Below are positions 43,301 to 55,300 of a stretch of DNA of 64,000 bases, piece by piece. The notes beneath the pieces were generated by a model. That model was not told the DNA's origin. It saw nothing but the letters and a program-made list of their open reading frames with translations, and did no database searches. The translations under genes were made by a program, and so were the position numbers. Every line of letters begins with the position of its first letter. Positions within the stretch are counted from its first letter, which is position 1. The stretch is from Membranipora membranacea (Eukaryota; Bryozoa; Gymnolaemata; Cheilostomatida; Membraniporidae), in NCBI GenBank assembly GCA_914767715.1, contig OU612075.1, forward strand, positions 15,686,001 through 15,750,000. The letters run 5' to 3'.

Positions 43301-46300
43301 CTGAAATATTAAAAATATAAAATCATATATTAGATCAAAAAACACAAATATCAAAATTCTCTAGACAGAAATCTTAGAGCAGGTAAGCGAGGATCTGTAA
43401 ACACATTGACAGAATTATAAGAGAATGGTGTTAATAATGTCAGGTGAAGACACGCCTTGATAGGGCAAGATAGAAAGCAACCCCTACAACATCAGAAAAA
43501 TTTGTTGAGAACAATATCAAATAAGCAGTTGGCTTGTTGACAGTAGCAAAACTGGATGGACACTGTAGAGTTGATGTTATTTATTCGTACTTACATTCTT
43601 CCAGGATGCATGTAGATTGAGGATTTGTCCACTCTTCATCCCTTGATTTGTTTATTGCCTTTCGAGTTGCAGCTGCAGCCCTTGAAGATGAAAGCCAGTT
43701 CCCCTGTTTTCTGTTTTTCTGCCACGTGTAACAGCTTTTAACATGGTTCACAATACCCCTGGGAAAGAAAAGGGAGAGATACAATGATGAGTATGAGCAA
43801 AATTAAGGTTAAGTGGTTCACTGTTCTATTGAGCATGAAGAAGAAGCTTTTCTCATGTAAGGCAAACTTAATGAAAACATCCTTTAGAAATATAGGTCAT
43901 GATGAAATGAGGTAGATGAATACATAGATCAATTTCGTTGTCAGGGAATCAACCAAACACACAGGCACAAAAACTATAACAAAACCAATTTGACTCAAAT
44001 CTCAGTCATGTTAGAGAAAGTTTACCTGCAGCGAAAGCGGATTACAATCCTGTCAGTTTTTATTATTGTCATAAGTGTTGGTTGAATATGCAAGATCTGA
44101 TTTTATCAATGACTAGAAAATTAGGGTGCCTCAAAGGTAAGGTAACTATAAAAAAGATTGCTCGTATATCAGTGGCAGGTCGGAGCACACCTTGAACATC
44201 TACAGTGTCCGGTAGTCAGCGGACCGCGAGGGGATTCATACGGAGATCTGATATCACATAGCAATATATACTTGCCCCCCCATCTCCCCTTTTTCTCATT
44301 CCAAATCCCTCATTTCCCCTCATCCCCAAGTTCAAGGCGTTATTGCCGGCTTGATTTCTCCTTCAATATTTATAATAATATCATATTTTGTCGTCATAAA
44401 CTCACATCTTTTGTTTGAAGGTCCCATTACAAAGAGGACACTTGTAGTTTCCACCATGTGTCAGTTTGTGTTTGGTGAGCTTACTCGACTGATTACAGGC
44501 ATACGGACACATGTCACACAAGTATGGTCTCTCACCAGTATGCACTCGTAAGTGAACAGCCATATTGCTTTTATCGTTTATTATCTGGAAACGAAAATAA
44601 ATGATAAATAGTCTTATTACTTTGGGGCCTGTGGTTGCTAGATCAAAAGAGACGTGGCGGTCAGGGCTGCTATACATGACATGACTTCATGCAATGTATT
44701 CACGCCATCATTCCAGGTAATGTAGAGTATAATTCATGTCTTTCAAATTTAACCTCTCGATTTTGTATAGATGCAACAATCCAGTTAAAGTTGATCAAAC
44801 CGTCTCTAGGGTTTAGAAGGTTCCTACATTCTCAGCTTTAAGAGTTATCACAACTTAATGATCCTGGCTTTGGTGGTATCGATCACTGATTGAAAATTGA
44901 GCAGTTAATGCATGATCAGATCATTGGGACAGACCAAGACTTTGTAGCGTGATTACTGCTGATGATTTGGTGACCTGGTACATCTTTATGAAAGCAAAAG
45001 GTGTCAAACCAACCTTGCCACAATATACACATGGTAATCCCTTTTTATCTGTGTCCGGATGGCGCTTCTCTTCTGACCCCACTGGTTTTATGTTGTTAGA
45101 CAGATCTCTCTGGTTTTTGAGTTGCTTGTGTTCTGCTGAAAATTTATCCATATTACTAGTTTTTCTAATACAGTTAAACACAGAATATTGAGAGGGTCAT
45201 TGATAAACATTGCACAATTATAACCAAATCCTAGATTATAACACATTCCGGGGAAAGAGATAATCTGCAGTTCATTAATTATGGCATATGATACGAAAGC
45301 TATGTACTTAGATGCATGTTCGCCTGGTCTAGATATGTTGGCATTATTTCATACCAGAAAATGAGGTCAAGAACAGGGCCAAGTTTCATTGCCTACATGC
45401 CTGGACGATTTTCAGTGACTTACCATAGACTTATTGATATTAATATAAAGTCTATGTGAATTATTAATTAAAACCCTGAAATGACTGCAAAGCCGTGTTG
45501 GATTTCAGCCATTTCGATACTCGGCCTCAGAATTGTCCAGACATAAATGCACCTTGATTCAGATATTCACCCTGTGAGTTTTGGGATGCAAGCACCTGAT
45601 GTGAAATGACATCTCCTGTACTCTAAAACAAGTGTAAAAAAATCTTTATTAGTGTTTCAGGGCTAACAAAACTGTCTGAATTTTGTATTGAGTCAATGCA
45701 AGATATTAGGCTTCCTGCATATCTCACTGAAGATTTGGTGGTTCAAAGTTGAAGCAAAGATTTTGTCAGTTTTAATGAAACCTGAAGAGAAATTTTTTTT
45801 CCTATTTTGAGGGACAATTGATACAAAGATTGCCTTCATTTGAAACTTTTTCCCAATGCTGGCTCAGTTCTACAGTTTTAGGTTCAGTTATATGTCCAAT
45901 CAATGGGTTGTTTTGAAGCACCTATTTTGAAGATGACAGTTGTAAAATTGGGATTGCTCTATTTTCTCCAAAAAAATTTGAAGACAGCATTGTGTGCAGG
46001 GAGCCCAATGAAATAATGTTTGAAATTATCATAGCTGTGGACATATGTCAATATCTTGTATTATTTGGCATTTCATTAGTTGATTGAAGACTGGTTATAT
46101 CAATAGGTTTGAGTTAAGATATCTCCCAATAGTACAGTGCAATTAAAATAGACATGAAGCCAGAAAGCAGGCGTTACAAACAATTATTCTCAAACAATTT
46201 CAACATATCGCTGTACCCTATTAGTGTCAGAGAACTTACCTGAGCCATAACAAAGAACCGCCCATCCTCATGACATCCAACCATCATGTTCTCATCGGTT

Positions 46301-49300
46301 GAGCTGTAGAAAAAAATGTCCTGTACTAATTCAATGAATGACACTTACATTTACACTGACATTTAAGAGACTTGTGAGCAGTGAAACAATAATTGGATCC
46401 AAAAGTTCAAAGTCTTTCTTTTCTTTTAACATCGATGTACCTTTACAAAATTGTTATGTGTTCTAAATATACATTTAATTCCAAGCATAAGGCTTCAAAC
46501 CCATAATTTGATTCTACATCCTTGAACTGCACTTCAACTGGGATGACCACAGCTCAAGCTAATAGATGGATGGATTATATCACGGGATGGATTATATCAC
46601 GGGATGGATTATATCACGGGATGGATTATATCACGGGATGGATTATATCTGATAGGATACGTTTTATGACCTATAGATTACCTTGATCTGCTGTATTCAG
46701 GGTAACAAACACCTTGGATGTTTTTCTCTTCTGATTTCCTTGGAATAACTGAAATATACAAGTATAAAATCATGTATTATACCACTAGATATGAATATCA
46801 AACATATCAGGCTGTGATTAAAAAATTGATAAATGACTGCATTCACAATTTATATGGTTCTATCTTTGGAAAGCTCTTAACTCCAGGATTTGACTTTTGG
46901 CACCCAACTATGCCAGGTGAGATGCAAATACAGAGTATGGCTATACAAAGGGGGCGCTTCAATGTTAGTTTTAGTCACTGCAAGTTTGTGATTCACATAG
47001 GTAAAACTGTCAATCTGGCTACCTGCCACTTTGACTTATTATATGTGTGGCCATAAATACAATGGCAGTTCTTCATGCAGACATATCTACTAGTGATGGC
47101 AAATTGTCAGATTTTGGCGAGACAGGACGAGGCCGAGAGACCAACGAAATTTGAGACCGAGATATATATCGATGCCAATGAAATTTGAAAGCTGCTACTT
47201 CATCGGCATCTAGAAATTGAATATGATACAGAAATGACTTGATTTATTTTGATATTCCATCATTCAGGGCTTCTGAACAAACTTATCATTTTGGAGGATC
47301 AATGGTGATGATAATACATTATATTACAGTATATTTAGGTGTTGACTGCACGTATGGCCCATTTGGTAATCATCATAACAATGTTCAAAATGAACAAGTC
47401 TTGACATGTATCAAGAGTGTTCGTCTCGACGAGACAGTGTCTCGGGGAGAGAAGTCTCACGAGACCGGGACTGAGAGAGAGACATTGCCATCAATAATGT
47501 CTACATATGATGGATTATATTTCCTTTTATATTTTGCATTACAACCTTTTCTCATCTTTTCTAAATGTACAGCCTACAAGCTTTACACAAAGTCTTCAGG
47601 ATAAACACTGAATGAATTCTGGCCACTCATAGGGAGGTATGTCTACCAGTAAAATGGTATTGTAGCTTATGGAGATAACAGGTTTCTGACAACCAACTGT
47701 GCGTGTTCCCTAAATCATTGATACGAATTTGGATTGTAAATTCACAATATGTCGATCCGCCGATGTTGTTACAGGCTTCAATGATCATCTCATCCAAGTT
47801 GTCATGCCAGAAGACAATTACTTACTATTGAAATATCTTATATGGTAATCCAAGAATACTTGTTGGTAAAACAGTAGCCTTAGCTATCCTAATCTAAAGA
47901 CATGATCAAGCAAGTCTTTTGGAAACGGATTGCGAAAAATTAGAAAGTTGAACCACAAACAAATGTTACCTCAAAGTCATTTTTTTGCAAGCATCTGCCA
48001 CATTTGGACTATGTTCATAGCAGGTCGGAGCCTTTGCTTTGTATAATTGCTGAAAGGTAAAATGATATATATAAGATTAAAGATAATAGTTGTAATTTAA
48101 GCATAATTTTTTAACAAGATATCCCTAGAATAGTCTATCTTTTTATAGAATAATAACATAATGTCATATGACCTGGCGAATTCTGTGATCCTGGTGTAAT
48201 GACTAAAATCCTTTATTGAAAGTTACCATACCCCGTATTGAACAATCATTTATCAAACAATGGATTATCATAGCCATGTGAAATTGTCCCTCCAAGATCC
48301 TGGCTGAAATACGGAAAAACTGATCATATTCCAACGCATTTGCCTATCTGCCACTACGATTTTACGATGCGTCGTCTACACTAGGTATTTCTATTTGGTC
48401 GGAGTTATCCTCTCTCTCAATCAATTATCAACAATGGGCACATAGCTCTATAAATACCCTTTTTTGATTCTGTATATAATTATTGTCAGGGCTCTCAACC
48501 ACACAGATTTATCCTGAGTTACTCAGTTTTTTGGGTTCAACTAAGGCAGAGAGAATTCTCCCAGACTAAGGCAACTCAGGTTATTTGGGACAATGAGCTA
48601 AAAGCTCATCATATTCATATAAGATGGGGAACTCCTCTCAGTGTGGTCTTCTTGTACGATTATAAAAGAAACATTTCGACGTTGTAGTCATATATCAAAA
48701 CTGATAACCAGGATGCGGTTTATACTGATGATCTGAATTCTAAAAAACAATATAATTCATCTGCAGAGCCCTAAATTGCTCTCTAGTCTTCGGCGACCGA
48801 ACCTGTTAGGTTGGCCTTCGAAAGGGCACTACCCGACACCAATGAGGGAGTTCATTGCCGACACACAGTAATAAAAAAAATCAAGATATGACTCTTCCCG
48901 GGTTGAGAGCCCTGATATTGTGTCTTGCAGTAATCAATGTGAACAACTATTTTAACTAGTGTGGGTGGCTGATATTGTATCCTCTAGGGACATTTAAAAC
49001 AACCGTTGTGATGTTTTAATAATTTGAACCTCACTTCATATTCAAATCAAACTGCTTTGTTAGGATGTTGTGAGAGTTGATTGATGCTTTTCTAGCCTCA
49101 TACTTGGCGCATCTGGTTGGAGTTGGTGTCAAGCTGATAACATGAGGATATGATTAGGCACTGGGGATGTGAGATGATTGTATTGATACCATGTCCTGTT
49201 GCGTCACTGGTAAACATGATGAAGAGGATGGGCTGTTTGTCCTAATAATTCGATCAGAACCAGTAGGCCTAAGGGATAAGGACACATGAGGCAGGTTTAA

Positions 49301-52300
49301 GGGATAGGTCTGTTGTGTTCTATTCTTGGTTCTGATATCTTACAGCGTCTGCGAATGATATGCGGTGTGCTAGTTGAAAAATAAGGAGAGTTGCTTTTTG
49401 CCGTGCTTGTGTCAATTTTGTTTGTTGCCCAGTCCACGGTGCTGGTGTTTTAAACGACCTATTGAAAGCAAGGAGTAACTGTTGCTCCTTGTTCAAAGTG
49501 AATGCATAAACAAAAGAATTAAGTCAAGGAGACAGAGTAGAGTAGATGGTAATCAGGCACAGCCTATCCCATGGATCAATGCCTATGTTATTGAAAAGAC
49601 CAAATGCATTGGTAAAACCTTGTGGATTACAGCTGATAATGTTCTAGTGTTTTTATTTGGTGTTTACCCAATTATCAGCTTAGTCAATATTACCATTTGG
49701 ACATTTTATATACCATTGGAAAGCTGCTGAGCTACTGATCGCTAATTGCTCATAAAAAACGTGATTGGATTACGTTGCGTCATTTTATCGGAGAAATGAG
49801 GCCGAAAAGGCTGTTTTGAGCGAAGTGGATGGCTGCGCTACATTGATTACTAGAAAGTTCAAAACAGGTTACATTCATTCTTAGAGACATAGTTCATCCT
49901 AATTTTAGGTTGAAAATAATATTTGATGAGCCCAAAGTGGCTTTTTACGTGACATCATAATGCGTGTGGTTTTTTAACTTTGATGATATAATGCGAAATT
50001 TTAAGCAACGATTAGAGACAGTTCGAATAAAAAAGGGCCAAATTTTTCGCTTTTCTCCACTATATTGCTGTTAAAATGACACACACCACAAATTTCAGCA
50101 GTATATCAAATGTATCAATATCAGCATAGACCATCAAAGGTAGATACATTTTGCGCCATTTATCAATAACGTCAAACATGCTGTCAAAAGGTGCAGCACT
50201 AAGGCCAGACAAATTTATTTTGAAAATTCTCACATATGAAGCCGCTTTGATTAAGCATAGTACAAACAGGAAATGCCAACAGAATATGGCACCATGTATT
50301 AGTTTTCCTCGAATTATACCACACAGAATGCCCAAAACAGCCAATTTAAGGGGCTTTTCAAGGTGTCTTTCGGCATTCTGTGTGGTATAATTCGAGGAAC
50401 ACTAATACATAGTGCCATATTCTGTTGGCATTTCCTGTTTGTAAGTACTATGCTTAACCAAAGCGGCTTTGTATGTGAGCAATTAGCGATCAGTAGCTCA
50501 GCAGCTTTCCAACGGTATATTTAATGTCAAAATCGGTCAACGCTGGTATCATAACCTAGGCTAACTAGTTTCCTTTTACAATGTGTCATCTCTAAGTATC
50601 TGTTTGTGATTGAGTGAATTAAATTTGGATGGTTGTACTACTAATCTTCAGTATTAAGTAGCAGTGATAAATAGTGTGTTGTGTTGCATATGAATACCAC
50701 GCAAATGCTTGCCCTCTAAGTGAGTAAAGGATTTGGATAAAAGATGTCTGGTTTGACCAAGTTACAGCGCCCCACCTGGTCTTATTCCTACCCTCAAGGA
50801 CTTTGATTTTGCCTAAATATTTTCTCTGGCTCGGCTCTGGATGTTATCTGGTTCAAATTTATTTGTACTCATTGTTTGAATCAAACTTCCTTGACAAAGT
50901 TAACAAGCCTGCTTAAGGTAACGTCAGCAGTTTGGCCATGGGGAGAGGGGTTGAGGGCAGCAAGATGATCGAGATCAGTAGGGGAAACCACATGTCTATC
51001 AAATATGCAGTGTTATTCATCAACTTAAGTGTTATTTGAGGGCTACCTTTTTATTGACAGAGTGCTATTGAGTATAGAGCTATACGAACCCCTGTACTAA
51101 ATCATATGCCTCGTAGTCAGAGTTTTTCTCATAATCGGCGTATGATTTTGAAACCAATGAAAATATTTTACTAACGTTGCATAAAAAGAGATACCACTGG
51201 GCTCTATCTATATATGTTTACTTCGTCTTGCAGGGCGGTATCCTAGTATACGGCCACACCGGCCTAGTTTGACCCCAAAGCTGAATAATACCTGGCCATT
51301 TCATTCGCTCATGATAATATAAATGTGAAGTGACGTGTGAATCGATATTGACAATATTGTACCTGTATGAATGGAGAGTCAATCATCAACTATATTCAAC
51401 TCGTAGGGATCAGAAGCTTACGCAGTGAATTGTATCTGCCGAAAATAACCAAAGGGTTTTTGTCAACAAACCATCTGTCATTTAACACAAATTAAACTGA
51501 GGTCAAATTTGCTCAAGATTTAGTTCCTACTAATCTGTGATTTTCTGTTGTGCTACATCTGCAAGAGTTCCATAGTTTTCAACCATACAATTTGGCTGAA
51601 TATGAATTTAATTGATCTCCCTAAGATAAACACATCATTGATATACAGGCATCCGATTGAGGTGTTGTCTGTGTGAATTTAAAATGGAATATTTATGTCA
51701 TGCTTAATCCAATCAACATGCCCTTGATTGTATGATGGGATAGATCTTAACGAACAAAATCCTGAAGATCCCCCCATAGAGTTATTATATACTCTAGAGT
51801 CGACAATGCAGTGCTAAAAGCGTTGTACTTAATTATTGCGAAATCCATGACACGATGCAATCTGGTTGTGCATGGCTAGTGCCTGTATCATAAAACTTAT
51901 CATTGAGAATATGCGTATTGGGCATGACAATTTAGAGTTCTAGAGCGCTTATATCCATTTTGTCAGAAAATTTTTCATAGGACACCATGTAGATCACTTG
52001 CAGGTATTTTCACTTTCAAATCCATGAGGCAACGAAAACTGGTTGTGAGTGGATAGTGCGTGAATTATTGACTTTATCATTAAAAATATTAGAATTGGAC
52101 ATACAAATTAAGTTTATGGATCGAGCACTTATAGCCATTTTATCAAAGAATTTCACATGTAACACCATTTACCTCACCATCACCTGCAGGTATTTTCTCT
52201 TCCGGTCAGTTTGACATTTTCTTATTCTCCCTTCAAAATAAGCCAACTATCAACCGCAAATACATGAGCCTAAATCTCAATGACAGGGCCAGCTGGTTTC

Positions 52301-55300
52301 TGCCTCTTGCCAGGTATTTTGCTGTGTCCTGTCTCTCTAACTAATATGTTGCACACTAAGTCGGTTTATTTTATCTGTTCAGTTCCAGCTACTGGCGATG
52401 ATTTGTGATAACATGGGATAAAAGTAGCCTGTGGAAAAGCGATTGGAGGTGAAAAAGTTTGCTGTTTACCTTGATCGTTTTTAGAGCATTTTTAGCAATA
52501 TTTTTGTAAAACTTTTCATGCCACACTAATAGATGACTTGCAAGTGATTCCTTTCAGGGGGCAGACAGGGGACAAAAAGATTTGTGTATCCCCTTAAAAC
52601 ACCAAAATCTCAACTGCAAACACACCATCAGGATAAAATCACAATTACCTGGCTAGCCGGTTTTTGCCCCTGCCTCTTGCCTGCCAGCCAATTAAACTGT
52701 GTCCTGTCTCTCTAACTAAAATGTTACACACTCGTGAGTTCATTTAATCTGTGAAGTATAATGACTTCCAATTATACAAGATGAGCAAGTAACACGTGGC
52801 ATAAAAATTTTCAGCTTAAAGATCTCGGTTTTGGTTGGGCTATGTTTTTTATAGCTCTAAATTCCCTCTCCTGGGTAGCCACTCGTTTTTGTATTGCAAA
52901 AAGAATTCAAGCCAACACATCAGGTTAAATCAATAGATCCATAAACTCTTCTGCTGAGTCGCTGAATAGCAAGAAAACGTCGAAAGGACAACTCAAGATA
53001 CATACTTGTCCAGATTGACTCTACATTTTCTAAAATTCCCTAACTCAGTCTGGAAAATTGTATGAAAATGGCAATCAGTTATCAGTTGCAATACATTATG
53101 GAGAAAACACCATAATATTTCGTCTTTGCAACTCACATCTTCTGTTGAGAAGAGTACAGAGGGCGTAATTAGCGACTATAATAATATTTCATCGTTATGT
53201 ACATATAATAGTATACAATGTGAATTACAATCTTTTAACCAATGTTATATACATCATTGGTCCAAGTCTTTCTATTTGCACTCACTACTGAGTTCTACCA
53301 ACTTTCAGAAAATTATACCCACACAACTGATATTAACATGGTTATATTAGTGCTGAGAAAGCCGATATAATTTCGCTCTCTCACCGATGTGACATTTTTA
53401 AGTTAACAGATATTTCTGATTTCTCACCTTACTCAAAATAAGAGATCATTTGATGCAATTTTCTCTGATGGTTGTTTAGGAGTAGGAGGTGGCTCAGTTG
53501 GTTAGAGCGCCGGACTTCAACACGCAAGTGTTGAAGGTTGTGGGTTCGAATCCCACTGCAGTGCATCTCCTATTGGGGATTGGTTGGTCCCCCAGGTGTG
53601 CTCCGACCTGCCTGCAAACAGAGAGCAATTTGGCGCAGATATTGCGGCCTCGCCAATAAGGCAATAATATTTCGCCGCCCATTCCTCAGGATGGGCGAGT
53701 GGTAAGACATTGGATTTTAATCAACCTTTAATCAACCTTATTTGTAAATATAAACATCAACATCATATACAGACAGGACACAGCTAATATGGCTGGCAAG
53801 TGGCAGTGAAAAAAATTAAGCTAGCCCGGTAGTTTCTGTTTCATCACAATGATGTGTTTGCGGTTGAGATTTTGGCTTATTTTATTGGGAAAACAGAAAC
53901 AAATTTTCCACTGGCTGCGAGTGAAAATACCTGCAAGTGATCCACATAGTGACGTAAAAATTTTTCCAAAAAAATGGCTATAAGCACTCTAAAAATCTAA
54001 ATTTCCGTGCCCAATACATATATTCTCAATGATAAGTTATATGATACAGGCACTAGACATGCACAACCAGATTGCGTCGTGTGATGGATTTCGCAATAAT
54101 TAAGTAGGACAAAACCTGTTGCTATTTTTGTACACATTGTCCACTCTAGAGTATATTATAATAACTCTATGATCCCCCCCTACTGTATTTTCAGAAATGA
54201 TGTCAAAATTTCCCTAATTAATTACTGCCTTATCGGGGGGGGGGGGGGGAGAGGTGTGGGTCACATAATATTGAGCAAGAATTTACTTCTGTGTGCTAAA
54301 TGAAAAAAGACAGAATCAAAGTCGAAGTCAGGTGGCCGCGACATTCACATATGACGTCAAATTAGTCGGATGGCAGCCTATGCAAAATGTGGCTAGAAAA
54401 CTTCATTAACAATTTTGTATGGATAGCGTTTGATAGTCGTTTCTGGTAGAGTTTTTCGTGCTGATTGCACTTGCAATATTGGGTCTGATATCATAAATAA
54501 CTGAGAAGAGGCCAACAACAGTTGCAATACCCCTTTATATCATTTGTATATAACCATCAGTAAAGCGAAACTCCTTTTTCAATTGTTCGTATAGATCTGA
54601 TATTTTTATAGTAGTTTTGAGTGTCATTACCGATGACGAGAAACTTTTTTTTTAATACTAAGCACTTTTTGATAATATTTGTTGCAACTAAATTTTGCTT
54701 TACATGCTATATAACCTTATAAAAACTACTTTAATGAAACTATGGTGAAAACTTAATTATACATACCATTTGAAAAATGACACACTCAGAGCATTAGAAG
54801 CTGGTGTTATGCGATGGGGGGCTCAATACATGGTCAACATTATCCGTCCAAATCGTACATGGAATTGAAAAGATAGGCGGGGGCTGCCACTTGACTTATT
54901 TATGCAAAGGTGCACAAGATTTACTTAGTTTTATACTTTTGGTAGTCTGCTTGTGAAATTTCACACTCCAAAACTTTTCCAGGACCCGGACAACTCAAAT
55001 TCATCGTCGTTAATATTGCTTACAGTGCCCCCCCCCCCCACCGAACCCTCCATCTGAGTTTACTCAGACATTTCAAGCACTAGATGTGCTGCTACACTGC
55101 ACAGAATAGTCAGGAATGGCAGGTTAACAATTTATTGTCTAAGGCACGCCAGAACATCGACAAAATACTGGTCTATAAAGCCTCTTCGTTATCAAAACTT
55201 TGATAAACAGGACGACGTTTCAACCAGAAACTCGGAAAAAATGGGGATTGAACCCATATCGCCCTCTTCAACTGTCTACTGAGCCACGGGAAAAATGTTT

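Noticed and set aside
47970-48049. Possible exon between the 56-kb exon and cassette B (CAATTATAC ... TTTGAG with good splice signals)
   Set aside because: Its only open frame leaves two bases, which does not fit exon B1. Exon 56,077-56,253 fits B1 directly. Part of it resembles a SINE scrap.
53487-53565. Possible tRNA gene (A and B boxes present)
   Set aside because: The acceptor ends do not pair, the anticodon arm is replaced by a hairpin, and a SINE body with sister copies follows.
54235-54249. G run as a G-quadruplex signal
   Set aside because: A single homopolymer without the spaced G tracts that would make a convincing case.
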